A DNA stretch of 64,000 nt from Vesta saturnalis (GCA_036346205.1 JARFJB010001664.1:1093501-1157500), one strand, 5' to 3'; counted from the first letter of the stretch, positions 1-10,281 are shown. Notes: generated from the sequence alone by a model not told the origin. A program made the numbers and translations.

Positions 1-796
1 TTGATTGATCTGTGGTTTAAAGTGGAGGGTTTCTGACTTTTTTTCGAGTATTATGGGGGGCGGTGACCCGACAAGACAGCCCCGATAATACAGCCCCCAA
101 CAAAATAGCCCCGACAAAACAGCCCAAGTCAAAATATATACCATACATATTTATACAATTTATAATTACTTTACTTATACAGTATGTCTACCTGAGTTGG
201 CGTTAATTATTAAAAACATTTTTGTTTTTTGATCTGCCTTTTTTTCTTTTGAATTGTGTTTTTTGTCTTTAAAATGTTATATTTTTTTATTGTTTTTGTT
301 TTATTTTAACTATTTTTCTTTAACTTTTGTTCAATTGGTTTATCTTTTTTTATGTATTTTTTGCTTAATTCTTATTTTCTTTATTTTTTACTTCTGTTTT
401 CAACAAAACCGTTGAATTTTTTTACTTATTTACACACAAAATAAAAACAAAGATAAATGTGAGTATACAATTTTATTGTAATGCGTATTTGCAAACAAAA
501 TTCTACGAACTGTATTTTTCAAAGGTTGCATTAAAGTGAACTTTCCTTTTTCCAAATTTTGTTTGAATGTCATTTATGAGATAATTATTATTACGTTTAG
601 GTTATCTGTATTGTTGCAATTATTAAATTAAATTTAAGGTTAAATAAAAAATTCCAGAATATGTTGACAGAAATAATTTAATGATTCGTCACTTGAGGAT
701 CATATTTTTTATATTTTCTGCAAATTTTATATTAACTTAAAGTGTTGTTTTCAGATTTTTGTATTTCCAAATTTTTACTTTTAGCATCATCCCTTT
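1..796. other. AT-rich flank with short C-rich subrepeats near the left edge
   Basis: No coding region is recognised. Around 60-130 there is a cluster of short degenerate repeats of the type ACAGCCCCGACAA, preceded by GGTGACCCG. This resembles the subterminal repeats of a non-autonomous DNA element, comparable in style (not in sequence) to the element at 53890-54774, and is probably the right end of an element cut by the window edge. From about 140 to 796 the sequence is T-rich and featureless. Confidence 0.4.
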
Positions 797-802
797 GGTA
801 TG
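797..802. repeat. Left 6-bp target-site duplication of Polinton-1 (GGTATG)
   Basis: GGTATG stands immediately outside the inverted terminus at 803 and is repeated exactly at 16530-16535. Polintons are known to make 6-bp duplications, so this fixes the insertion boundary. Confidence 0.93.
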
Positions 803-1726
803 AGTAGGTAAGATTGGAGACTTTTGGAACACACCACATTTCCAAGGTCCCACATTTCCAAGGTTTCCACAAAACCAAGGTCCCCACCGTACCAAGGTCA
901 AAAAAGCGCAATGTGTGACCCAAATGCATATCATTACCACAAAACCAGGGTCACAAACCCCGCTTTCCTGTTCCACTACTACGAGGCTATCCGTGTGACA
1001 TATCATTACCACAAAACCAAGGTCACAAACCCCGCTTTCGTGTTCCACTACTACAAGGCTATCCGACCTAACGCTTTCCTGTTCCACAATTACAAGGCTA
1101 TCCGTGTGACATATCATTACCACAAAACCAAGGTCCACCGCTTGTCTGTTCCACAATACAAGGCTATCCGTGCGACCTAACGCTTTCCTGTTCAATAACA
1201 TCCGTGTGACCTGGTTGCCACTCTTACCCACTTGTATGTTTTTACTCACTTTATGTTTTTGCTCACCCACAAAAGAAAAGAAAACGATATGTTAATATAT
1301 TTAATTAATGTAGAAACATGTACAAATGTATTACTCAGATATATGATTTTCTTTAGGAATAAAACATTTTGATTTAGTACAAGTGCAGAAGGTCCTCTCC
1401 ACTTCCGTTTCAGTACATCTGCGCGGACGTGGTGCGAGGAGCTGAGCATACGTGCAATGTGGTGCCCATCGTAGATGTTCCTGTAACGGATTGACATCTG
1501 GCTGCCATCGGTTTATTCTAACCCCACACATGAAACATTCAACCGTATCGTCTGAAGATGTGGAAATGAATCCTGCTGCAGCAAGCGATGAGGGTGAGTG
1601 AACTCCAGACCATGTTCGATACGTTAGTAATCGTTTATCGAAACAGTTGTAATACTGAGGATAATAAAAGTTTGGGTCACACATGTTAACATCAGCGAAA
1701 CAGTAAGATACTGACAGGAAATAATG
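803..1726. repeat. Left terminal inverted repeat of Polinton-1, containing a BIR gene
   Basis: The sequence matches the reverse complement of 15795-16529. The outer 400 bases contain about three tandem units of ~70 bp (903-1150), each with the elements ATATCATTACCACAAAACC and TTCCACTACTACAAGGC. Copies of CCAAGGTCA/C recur at 842, 875, 892, 1016 and 1126. The repeat continues inward through the whole BIR reading frame to about 1726. The right copy lacks about 245 bp (equivalent to 1380-1625), so the arms are unequal. Open frames seen in the 70-bp units on both strands are shadows. Confidence 0.88.
1331..1684 (-). CDS. BIR-domain (inhibitor-of-apoptosis-like) protein in the Polinton terminal repeat
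   Basis: An open frame of 117 residues from the ATG at 1684; a longer in-frame start at 1759 is possible but the extra residues look like translated AT repeat. The protein contains one BIR domain with the complete zinc motif CX2CX16HX6C (CFMC ... QEH ... C). It is preceded by the typical F/Y-x-x-R-L-x-T-Y-x-x-W entry segment and a GFISTSSDDTVEC stretch. BIR domains bind caspases or pro-apoptotic peptides and block cell death; baculoviruses and other insect DNA viruses carry them. No RING finger is visible, although the last ~25 residues hold two CxC-like pairs. Because the gene lies in the terminal repeat the element once carried two copies; the right one is truncated. No internal stop is seen. 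Function is inferred from the domain only. Confidence 0.82.
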   Translation of the reverse strand: MCDPNFYYPQYYNCFDKRLLTYRTWSGVHSPSSLAAAGFISTSSDDTVECFMCGVRINRWQPDVNPLQEHLRWAPHCTYAQLLAPRPRRCTETEVERTFCTCTKSKCFIPKENHISE

Positions 1727-1868
1727 TATTCTATACAATATATACAATATATACAACATATATACAATATGTACAATATGTACAATATATACAATAGATA
1801 AAATAGATACAGTAAAAAAAGACTACTCGGCTACGTAGCACACCTCATCACACAGTATACATGAGTCA

Positions 1869-2333
1869 TCATCGTACACATCGTATAACTGTGTGAGAGG
1901 CCCTACACGACGAGCACCAATAATATTCGTGCGACAGGTGGTATCGCGCAGTCCAGCGCTCCATATGCATATGATGGTCCACTACGCGGTAATCTCCTGG
2001 TTTCAATCGGGCGAAACAGCAATGACACAAATTCATGAAGTCCACCAGATGGTATCGAACATGTATTGATACAATGTGGGCATATGCTGTTACACGACTT
2101 GCCGCAAAGTGCTCGCGTATTACCTTGCTCATTTCGGTATACCACGCTGAATTCCACTGAACCAGTTCATAATTATTTCGTAGCACTTTGGTTATGGAAG
2201 CCGGTAGTATTCCTTCCTTTTCAAAATTTACCCAGTTCGGAATTAATTGACATGTCCGTCGCGTACTAATTTGAAATAGGGTTTGTGGTTGGTACATTGT
2301 CTTCCAATCGTCTTGCACTGGAGTAACTGACAT
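1869..2333 (-). CDS. Hypothetical Cys/His-rich protein
   Basis: An open frame of 154 residues starting at ATG 2333. I do not recognise a family. The C-terminal half has a CHCC cluster, a HHMH run and a final YWCSSC followed by another Cys, a spacing that could form a small zinc-binding fold. It lies directly inside the left terminal repeat, on the same strand as the BIR gene and divergent from gene A. No equivalent was found in Polinton-2. A rather non-repetitive amino-acid composition and the absence of stops argue it is (or recently was) a gene. Confidence 0.5.
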   Translation of the reverse strand: MSVTPVQDDWKTMYQPQTLFQISTRRTCQLIPNWVNFEKEGILPASITKVLRNNYELVQWNSAWYTEMSKVIREHFAASRVTAYAHIVSIHVRYHLVDFMNLCHCCFARLKPGDYRVVDHHMHMERWTARYHLSHEYYWCSSCRASHTVIRCVR

Positions 2334-2646
2334 AGTGAAGATCGGTAACTATGGTATATGTAAAAACCCTCCCTTTAAGTATACGAATAATACTGAGTGG
2401 GGGGTATGTAACCTTGTGTAGTGAACTTGTTGTGGCAAAGTGGAACAACCTTGGAAATAAGTATGCCTAGGAATCCTTGAAGTAGTGGTGAATACAAGAT
2501 TGGAACAAAAAAATCATGAGTAACAGCCTTGAACGAAAAGAAAACCTTGAAAAGGTGTAACCGACAAGACCGCTAAAGCAATGTGTGGTATAATCGTGAA
2601 GGTCACGTAAGTAGCCTTGAGGAGGGTACATAGTGGGAGAGTGTCA

Positions 2647-2678
2647 TATATAAAGAGAGGGAATGTATGTAAAGCAGT
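2647..2678 (+). promoter_or_regulatory. TATA box plus CAGT initiator for gene A (Polinton-1)
   Basis: TATATAAA at 2647-2654 is followed by GCAGTA with its A at 2676, about 29 bp downstream, and by the ATG at 2689. The spacing matches an arthropod TATA + Inr core promoter. The same arrangement stands before several Polinton-2 genes. Confidence 0.55.
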
Positions 2679-2688
2679 ATCGTATATA

Positions 2689-3330
2689 ATGGATAACATC
2701 GTACGTCAAGCCATAGAAAAGGCGAAGATTATCGGTGCTATAAGTTCAAGTAAATATTGCGATACTTTGCTTAATAATGTGCATTATTTCTTAAATAAAA
2801 GTAAAACAAAGTTTGTTAGTGTCGGTCTATCACCCAAATTTGGATTTGAGCCAGTCGTAAAACTAGGTGGAACGAAGAGTGGTGGAGTGGTGTTTGACAA
2901 GCAGGAATGGCGTATACTTATGGATAATCAAGGGTGATTACTAATTATTTCTACAGTCCTGAAGGAACATGGCTACCTACCAAACTGGGATCGAAGACTG
3001 TCTCGTACGAAAATATTAACAAGAAAAAATTATACGCCTCTGTGATAGTGACGAAATTGATGTCTATTTAGGATGGGAGTCTATAGAACAGTTATGGAAG
3101 CTTTTGAAGATAATATATTACCGATTGGAGTTGGCAGATACTGTGAACTTTCCAGAGTTTTATAAAACCTAATAAAGTCGGCACGGAATTCCTGAATGTA
3201 ACATTCACCAAGTTATAGGTCCATTGCATGATGTATTTGAGGTCAACATAGCCTGCCTTCTGGAAATGGAAGCATTTGCCAAGGAGAAACTATATATGGA
3301 TATGGATCTTCCAAACCTATAACTGAAAGG
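2689..3330 (+). pseudogene. Polinton gene A, unknown function (shared with Polinton-2), frameshifted
   Basis: From the ATG at 2689 an open frame runs to 2937. It contains a segment with the pattern VSVGLS...PVVKLGG...VVFDKQEW that aligns by eye with the Polinton-2 protein at 35511-36455 (IGYS...PVLRMGC...VVLDMKEWNEL). Beyond 2937 the homologous downstream part (LPIGVGRYCEL and following) is scattered over other frames to about 3330, so the gene is broken by indels. I do not recognise a domain. Conservation between two otherwise diverged elements indicates a genuine element gene; its position just inside the left terminal repeat, with its own TATA box, would suit an early or accessory gene (inference). 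Confidence 0.6.
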
Positions 3331-3365
3331 GGGTAACGCTTGTAGTCAATAGTGGATAGTATTAG

Positions 3366-3869
3366 ATGTTAGTCAATATGTGGATGTGTTATAGTGCGGA
3401 GTCGTGGCCTAAAGCTGTAGATTGTGTTAGTGCAGTCCAAAGACTAATATGCCAGTTACAATCATTAGAATTCGATGCTGATCATGAAAAAGTGTATGGA
3501 ATGGGTAGATTTAGTGATGACTATTTAAATAATCTAGTTAATAAGTATGGGGGAGGAATACGCCTTTGTGAAAAATACTTAACATCGCATGTAGGTGATA
3601 TAGAGTGTATTTGTTGTATAAAGCGATTAATAGAAGACCTTAAAGAAATATCATTGGAGCAATTTATACACGAAATAGAAAGATATTTACCGAATTTTGA
3701 GCATCAGATGACGACTCACCCAGTGAAGAAGGTGTGCATTAATGAGTCCAAAACGTAGTTCACTACATAGTAGTATGGGAGTTGGCTTACAGGCATGCGC
3801 GAAAAGGAGAATGGGAACAATTAGCTAGAGATTCTGCACGATTTAAAAAAGAAGAGATGACTGTGTAAT
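3366..3869 (+). pseudogene. Hypothetical protein of Polinton-1
   Basis: An open frame from 3366 to 3758 of 130 residues, predicted helical, with the cysteine cluster ECICCIKR in its middle; no family is recognised. After its stop another frame reads YRHARKGEWEQLARD and stays open to a stop at 3869, which looks like the displaced C-terminus of the same protein. It lies 3' of gene A on the same strand and converges on the integrase. No counterpart was found in Polinton-2. Confidence 0.4.
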
Positions 3870-4035
3870 ATAATTTCACCAATTCTCGAAAAACAGCATC
3901 GTGAGTGTGTGTTTGTCAGACGCTTTAGTAGTATGTAGTGATGTATATGTATAGGATAGTATTAATAAAAAGTAAAAAAGATCTGTTTATTGCATATTAA
4001 TATTACAGTATATATAATTAAGGTTAATTAGCGTA

Positions 4036-4942
4036 TTACACAATGTCTTTGGTAGAAATCCAGGAGTTGTGAGAAGTATCAAAACCCAACCACTTAACGA
4101 GAGCTTTATTCCCTTGACGTCGGATGACACGTTCAACTAGATGAATGTCTGGATGTTTAACACTTTGTAGTTCGGGCTCATAGAACCGACCTTGAATCTC
4201 TTCATCTCGACTATCACGTAATGTGTAGGTGAGTGGGCTTGAACGTTTAACTGTTGATATTCGAAAGACTTCGTAACTCCAATTAGGTGTGTACCCTTAG
4301 AGAATATGCTTCTATGTTTGCTAATGCGTACATGTTCCCCACTTTAAATTTAGGTGTTTTACGGTCAAGAACTTTTTGACATTTTAAATGTTTTGAAATA
4401 GAGCATTTTTTTCCGTTACATCTACCGGTTTTATCCAGTTGTTCTATGCTTTCTTGAATTATAATCGGTAACAATTTGAGGCAAATTGATAGCCACTTAT
4501 AGGATCCTTGCATGCTGAATGTTTTCCACATTATTGCTTTAAGGGTCGATTACACGTTCGACTATGCTACTTTTCAAGGTGGAATAACTACTGTAATGAT
4601 TGATATTGAATTTTTCATTACTTTTTAAATTCTGCATTATAAAACTCCGTTCCCATATCAGTTTGTATATGTGTAGGCATCTTTTCAAACCAGAACAGTT
4701 TATCCATTACCTCCGCGACTAGTTTACCATTCTTGCGTTTGATGGGAAAGCCCAGACATATTTAGAGAAGGCATTAATTATTACTAAAATTATCGAAATC
4801 CTTTATTCACCATGAGCATAAGGTATCATTTCCACTAAATCAGCTTGAAAGAGATCATTTAAACCTTTTAGTACACACAACGTCGCGGAAAATTTCTCCT
4901 TGCTGGTTTGTGCAGTTCTTCAACAACATCGGATTTACTCAT
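4036..4942 (-). pseudogene. Polinton integrase (DDE, retroviral-like) with C-terminal chromodomain, broken
   Basis: Reading leftwards from the ATG at 4942, an N-terminal VEELHKPARRNF segment matches the Polinton-2 integrase start. It is followed by the core LFQADLVEM (first catalytic Asp), IQTDMGTEFYN (second Asp) and a VERVI segment (catalytic Glu), then KTFSMQGSYKWL. The C-terminus is a chromodomain-like block ending VKWLGFDTSHNSWI, with the stop at 4036. The pieces lie in different frames, with at least three indels and stops. The enzyme would join element ends to host DNA and make the 6-bp staggered cuts seen as TSDs. Confidence 0.85.
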
Positions 4943-5039
4943 TTTTTGTGCTTTGGATTTTAGTACGAACTCTAGGTTGAATAATCGTTCTTGAAAACGT
5001 TACAACCTGGCATGGTTGAATTACATCGTTCCTCTTAAG

Positions 5040-5385
5040 AGGTTGAAATTACATCCTTTGCCAGCTCAAATGTTGTACCATCTATGTTAAGCTCAAGAGT
5101 TGGATGACTCCACCTGCAATGTACATATCCCTCTGTAAGGGAATATATGATCACCTACGCCGGTAGATATCCTAATTGTCTTCTTTGCGATTGCAAGGAA
5201 AATGATATGAAAGTTTCATAAGACAGATCGCTATGATGTAATATGTTTTCCAAATTTATCCACTGTCATTTGATGATGAAGATGGCCAAATTTATCTATT
5301 GGCATAACTGATGGACATGTAGTACTATCCTTTAGTGGTAGTCGTGTAACAATGAAATGAAAAGGATATAGTTAGGTTTATAACA
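5040..5385 (-). pseudogene. Fibre-like protein remnant (Polinton-1)
   Basis: Between the integrase and the DUF8207-like gene, on the same strand, one open stretch repeats the phrase PIDKFGHLHHQM / VDKFGKHI. The corresponding position in Polinton-2 (41865-42243) has an LDKFGRSYVQ segment followed by phage-fibre-like repeats. The remainder towards 5040 is scrambled. Assignment rests on this phrase and on synteny, so it is tentative. Confidence 0.4.
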
Positions 5386-5399
5386 AGGCTGTTACTGTA

Positions 5400-6397
5400 T
5401 TACTTTTGCTTACGTAGTTCATCAATTATATATACTACTTCGTTGTGATTGCTAGTATTTCCTGTCGACATTGATCCTAATAATTTCCGTAGCCAATCTA
5501 CTAACTTATTCGGGTTATTCCACGGTACAAATTCAATAGCTTTGTTATTGTATCGCAATAGTTGCATGCCACCACCTCTTTTGGAATAGAAGTTGTTCGA
5601 GATCTTGTGGTTGGAGGCAATAGATGATGTAGCTGACCGTTTTCTAGGTTGAAGTAATGGTTTAATGATTTCCACATATTTTTACTATTAGTTCCTCGGA
5701 TTTGGTCTGTCGAGTTATAATTACGTCGGGCAGCATTAGTACGACGCAATATGTCATTGTATTGCTGTAGGTCACTCTTTTGTATCCCGTAGGAACATTT
5801 TTTAAAAAGTAGTTCATATAATCCCGGTGTTCCTTCATAGTCTAGGGAGGATCCATCAGGAAGAGTGATATGAAATTTTCCCAAAAAAGTCTAATTCAGC
5901 ATCCCAATAAAAAATTTCTCTTCTTCCGGAATGAAATGTACGCCATATGTTAAGTCATATTCGTCTTCGGTATCTCTAAATATACCTTCAACGTAGTATT
6001 TAGCTAATCCTTGGTATTGATTTAGATAATCTTCAAAGGCGGGTTGAGATCCAGCAGCTAGTAGTTCTGATTTCAATTGTTGTAAAGTAGGAATTTCCAC
6101 ATCATCATCGTCAGTGGTACATCAGCAATTACAGTTTCCTGCGAAGGTTGCGCAATGGTTGTCAGGAACAAAGTGCGGCCTTACGTATTCTAGGTTTGGT
6201 GTATAATGTAAAAATACTTCATTTTCTTGTGCAATGGACTTTTTGACAGCTTCTGGCGTAAGGGGTTCAGCTTTGATGAGAGAACCATCATTTTAGTAAT
6301 TAATTGTTTTAATGGTTGTGTAATAGGTTTAAAGTGTTATCCTTCCATTGGCACTCTTTGCAGCACGCAAAATGTCTTGTACTAAGCGCTCCTTCAT
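5400..6397 (-). pseudogene. Conserved Maverick protein (DUF8207-like), frameshifted
   Basis: Begins around the ATG at 6397 (MKERLVQDIL...) and ends at the stop at 5400. Readable blocks: an N-terminal helical region; an acidic segment followed by YVEGIFRDTEDEYDLTYGV; then LDYEGTPGLYELLFKK; a tyrosine/asparagine-rich part ending IRGTNSKN; and a Gly-rich tail with KRGGGMQLL and a tryptophan cluster. The same blocks occur in order in Polinton-2 (40760-41841). I recall this family from insect and other animal Maverick proteins under the label DUF8207, but cannot verify the number here. Function is unknown; the disordered N-terminus and conserved GTPGLY core suggest a virion or assembly protein (inference). 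Confidence 0.7.
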
Positions 6398-6421
6398 TAC
6401 GACTGTACGTTGACAGTCCTG

Positions 6422-7105
6422 CTAATATTTATAATGCAATAAACAGTCAAATCTCTTACGGTACCGACCTGTATTAACATCGCTTTCTTTATCAATAACA
6501 AGAAACCGAATTTGTCTTGCCAGCAACACATAAATCTTTAAACCTATCAAAGGACATATCGACATTAACGTGATCATCATACACATGCTTAAGATTAGTG
6601 TGATCTTGTTGAAAAAGAATAAGTAAATTAGCATTATCACGTATAAGCTGTTTTGGAATTGAAGAATACGTTTGACACAGATAGAAACAATCATTATTTC
6701 GATGTCTGCCAAAACAGAAATGATCTCTTATTTCATTTTGCTTATGACACGCTACATCATCAAAATCATTATTGAATTTTACGGGAATCACTAGGGATAT
6801 AACATCACTATTATCACTGTATTCGAAATACCTAATTCTTTATGGGTGTCAGTAAATTTCGTAGGTACTGGTATTTAGGTTGATATAATGATTTGCAATA
6901 AATATATACATTTTCAAAACGTAAACCATTTGGATGTTCTAACAAGGTAATCATAACATTTGTTTTCCACCCAGATGGACCAACGATTATACCTCGTTTA
7001 CATCCTCCTTTCAGTAAACCGCTATGTTTAGAGTAAAGTTCCTTGTTATCAGTAATGTCATAATTTTTAATAGGTAATTCTGTTCTTGCGGAATGAAACG
7101 GATGT
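6422..7105 (-). pseudogene. FtsK/HerA-like DNA-packaging ATPase, broken
   Basis: Reading leftwards from about 7105: LPIKNYDITDN, then the P-loop region GIIVGPSGWKT (Walker A, here lacking the usual Gly before Lys), then YIYCKSL. After a damaged middle part, FDDVAC (Walker B) is followed by CFYLCQTYSSIPKQLIRDNANLLILF, a sensor/arginine segment, and the C-terminal GRYRKRFD. The order matches the Polinton-2 ATPase at 39821-40528. The family pumps DNA into capsids. At least two frameshifts separate the parts. Confidence 0.82.
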
Positions 7106-7138
7106 CACCATTATGGTACTAAACCACGACTGTATGAC

Positions 7139-7140
7139 GG

Positions 7141-7205
<65 letters not shown>

Positions 7206-7234
7206 TAATAGTGTTAGTTTAGTGAAGTGTCAGT
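7139..7234 (+). promoter_or_regulatory. (TA)n microsatellite occupying the TATA-box position upstream of the PLA2/pX gene
   Basis: An uninterrupted TA repeat covers about 7140-7200, followed by TTAATATAATAG and then a CAGT initiator at 7231 and the ATG at 7240. It lies in the divergent space between the ATPase (-) and virion genes (+). The distance from the end of the TA tract to CAGT is that expected for a TATA box, so the tract may be an expanded TATA element (inference). Confidence 0.5.
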
Positions 7235-7239
7235 CTGGT

Positions 7240-8015
7240 ATGAAGTATACATCCCAGCGTCAGAGGAAAAAAGGTTCAGGATTAATTAATACCTTTAATA
7301 AATAAATTACCCGTGGAGTTGCATATACCGGATATCGATATTGGGACCGGGTACCCGTTTACAAAAACGATTAGCTCGGGCGACAAAGGTATTAATGATT
7401 GGACGAAGCCTGTAAAGAACACGATATTGCATACTCCCAGTCAAACGATTTAAGTCAACGACACATTGCCGATAAAACTTTGCAACAAAAAGCTTGGAAT
7501 AGATTTCGTTCCTCAAACGCTACCTTTGGAGAAAGGGCAGCTGCATTAACTATAGCTGGAATAATGAAAGGAAAACGGAAAATGGGGATGGGTGGAAGAT
7601 CACGGAAAGGACAGCAATTGGGAATGGGAAAAATCACGACGAAAAGCATTCTCCAAACCAATTTCATTTAACAAAGCGGTACTTCTAGCGCGACGTCGTG
7701 TTGGTGGTAAACTTCGATCATCTTTAAATCACAATACAGCAAGCCTTAAGCGTTCTAAAACACAAAAAATCATGTCACCCAAGAGCAGAATATTACCAAT
7801 ACCAAAACGTGGGGTTCATACCTCTTATTCCCTATTTGCAGCATTAGGAGCCTTAGGTTCTTAGGTGGCGGTGCTGCGGCAGTTGCAAAAGCGGTTAACC
7901 GACGCAAAAGCTGCGACAAAAACGTTAGAAGAAACCAAACGACACAACCAAGCAATGGAAAGCTGCAATTGGAAAAGGTTTATATCTAAAACCATATAAA
8001 CGAGGTTTGGGCATA
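7240..8015 (+). pseudogene. Phospholipase A2 + adenovirus pX-like virion protein, frameshifted
   Basis: From ATG 7240 the frame reads a basic start and GSGLINTFNK, then (after an indel) IPGYRYWGPGT, the calcium-loop motif of parvovirus-type PLA2. The catalytic LDEACKEHDIAY follows, with the His-Asp pair intact, then an Arg/Lys/Gly-rich basic region. A hydrophobic segment rich in Ala/Gly resembles the membrane-active part of adenovirus-like pX proteins, and the tail has GLYLKPYKRGLGIYLQPY repeats. The same order is found in Polinton-2 at 36534-37334. The PLA2 would help virions leave endosomes. Several frameshifts make this copy non-functional. The tail runs in frame into the protease. Confidence 0.83.
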
Positions 8016-8408
8016 TATTTACAACCGTATTCAAAAACTCCCACTGAAGCTACCACGCACGCCTTAAGTAATGTTGAGCTATCAAAATTTGTGGAGCAAT
8101 TAAAGATTCCCTATTTAGAGGGATATATATGCGAGATAAGCTACCTACACGAATCCATAGGAATGAATGTGGTATTGTGAATCTGGATGATCAAACTAAT
8201 CAGGGAACACACTGGACAGCTTAATTAAGCGTAAAGGCATATAACATATTTTGATAGATAGGACATATTAAACCACCCTTTGAATTACTCCACTATTTTA
8301 AAAGTGATGGTAGCAGAAACACAATTGATTATAACTTTACTAAGGTTCAAGATTTTCAATACATACAACTGTGGTCATCTAGTCTTACATTTTTATAGAC
8401 TACTCGTT
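8015..8408 (+). pseudogene. Adenovirus-type maturation cysteine protease, broken
   Basis: The pX tail continues in the same frame into SNVELSKFVEQLKIPYLEG. After a 1-base shift comes MRDKLP...GIVNLDDQ...GTHW (catalytic His), and after further damage NCGHLVLHFY (catalytic Cys region, CGH). The same motifs occur in the Polinton-2 protease (GTHWV ... ICGHLCL). In adenoviruses and Polintons this Ulp1-fold protease cleaves capsid precursors. The middle part, with the Asp/Glu of the triad, is scrambled. Confidence 0.78.
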
Positions 8409-8429
8409 CTGATTTTCAGTAGTTGTTAC

Positions 8430-9005
8430 GTGATCGTATGTCGTACACATTTACCTTCACCGGAAAAAGTGTATCCTTGCAACACCTTTAATCCACCGAT
8501 TTTTCTTGAAATGAGTCGGAATAGTAATGGGGTTAACTAGTTTTGAATCGTTCAATACTATACAAAACGTTACTTCAAAGAATAACAACATGCTCATATT
8601 TGGAAAGATAAAATTACAATACCACCAGGAACATACGAAATCGCGGATGTGAATAAATATATTAATGATAGTGAAAGACGAAGATTTTGATTTACAGCGA
8701 ATAATAATACTATGAAAGCAAGTATGAAAGCAACCCATGACATTAATTCAATGTGGAAATTCGATAGGACCTATGCTGGGATTTAATAAAACTGTTTACC
8801 AGGCTCAGAAAGTGCATACCTCTGATACTCCTATTAACATTATAATGTTATAATTTATAACCCTCAACATGTCATCTATCTACCTATAAATACATCTACC
8901 ATTTCAACAATAACACTTAAAATAGTAGACCAAGACGGAGATCTCGTCAATTTTAACGGAGAAGTCATAACGATAGGACTACATTTAAAGAAAATATGGT
9001 GACGC
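8430..9005 (+). pseudogene. Penton-like minor capsid protein (single jelly roll), broken
   Basis: An initiator-like TTCAGT at 8415-8420 precedes the start region (a GTG at 8430 where Polinton-2 has ATG). Early NTFNPPIFLE corresponds to YNFYPPIELD of Polinton-2, the middle is damaged, then NSIGPMLGFNKTVY matches the NSIGRMLGF block. The C-terminal strand-rich part ends near 9005. Polinton minor capsid proteins form the capsid vertices. Multiple frameshifts are present. Confidence 0.72.
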
Positions 9006-9064
9006 GGTATAAACATGTGCATGTAACCAGTGCAAACAAACTATAAAAGATAAAGTGTGGAAAG

Positions 9065-9169
9065 GTGAGAGTCAGTAAGCGTTCAGCGACCAAAGCGTTG
9101 ACACCGCAGAACAAAGCATTCTTGGAAAGTCTCGGTTTACAGTACTACAATGAGTATATTAAACGTTAA
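9065..9169 (+). CDS. Tiny conserved ORF overlapping the major capsid start (Polinton-1)
   Basis: 34 codons from GTG 9065 (the initiating ATG seen in Polinton-2 seems lost two codons upstream). The product is basic at the N-terminus and contains LTPQNKAFLESLGL, which matches LTSAEKHFLISIGS in the Polinton-2 ORF at 38381-38551. It overlaps the major capsid ATG by 20 bases, as the Polinton-2 copy does by 16. The position between minor and major capsid genes suggests a small virion or assembly protein (inference). Confidence 0.55.
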   Translation: MRVSKRSATKALTPQNKAFLESLGLQYYNEYIKR

Positions 9170-10235
9170 TGAAAAAGTTGTTGTTGATAATGCTATCGTT
9201 AATTCCGAACTGCACACCCATCAACCATAACTACCAGATTTGGAAACAATGATGAAATCAGGATACCCATTCAGGAAGACATGTGCACTCTACCATCAGA
9301 AAGTTATGTTTACGTAGAGGGACGATTATTGCGCAGGATGGTACTGTCTCTAACCGCAAGGTTCGTTAATAAGGTATCGCATTTTTATTCAGTGAAATTA
9401 GATATGAAATGAATGGAATAGTGGTAGATTCCGTAACGAAAGGTGGGGTTAACGTCGACAATGAAAGGATTGGTATCATTGACCCCAATGATCTTGCCCG
9501 CCATGAAAATGCAGGTTGGTTTCCTACTCAAACAGACACTAACAAATGGCCAAGGGTATTTTAATGTTTGTATACCTTTGCGAATGCTACTTGGCTTTGC
9601 TGAAGATTATAATAAAGTGATTTTGAACATTAGACAAGAACTTGGTATTAATTCGTAGTAAATTGATACCGATGCAGTAATTTCAACTGTGGAAGAAGCA
9701 TTAAAAGTTAACATAGATAAGATTTATTGGAAAGTTCCACATCTTCCAGCATTAGCAGAGGAATTGGCGTTAACGAAATACATTGATAAAAATGTAAATA
9801 CCCAGTAGCATTTAGAAGTTGGGAAACCCACATATATCCCGCCGTTCCAACAACAGATAAGCATACATGGGCAATCAAAACATCGACTAGTATTGAAACA
9901 CCTAGATACATTATTATAGGGTTTCAAACTGGGCGAGAATAATGTTATGCAAGATACTAGCAGATTCGATAAATGTGCATGACAATCTCAACGTTAATTA
10001 TGAGAACAATTGCTTTGCCACGTTGTATGAAATGTTTGCTAAATTCCAAATGTCTATTACCAAAGAGATGGACAACCATTACTCACCCACCAATTTACAC
10101 AGCTGCACCGTTGATTGGTGACTGCTCAAATCAAAAGAAGATTCACTCTAAAGCAGTAGTTCTTCGTGTGGAGTTTGAAACACGGAAACATAGCTGCCAA
10201 TACGAGCATACTGTGTTATACTCCACGATCGTTTA
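9150..10235 (+). pseudogene. Major capsid protein (double jelly roll), heavily decayed
   Basis: From ATG 9150 the frame reads NVNEKVVVDNAIVNSELH, corresponding to the start of the Polinton-2 capsid. Later blocks recognisable in different frames are CIPLRMLLGFAEDYNKVILNIRQEL (matching CIPLNHIFGIMEDYR in Polinton-2), KFHIFQH near 9740, a WKVPH-like stretch, and the C-terminal PVFQTG-like strand near 9920. Many stops and indels. The product would be the hexon-like building block of an icosahedral capsid. Confidence 0.75.
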
Positions 10236-10281
10236 GTTACATACAACGCGTTAACCAAAGCAGTACGACAGTTGTAATACA

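Noticed and set aside
824..1270. Overlapping open frames in the Polinton-1 terminal repeats (also 16073-16639)
   Set aside because: They arise from the ~70-bp tandem units, appear on both strands and lack coding character.
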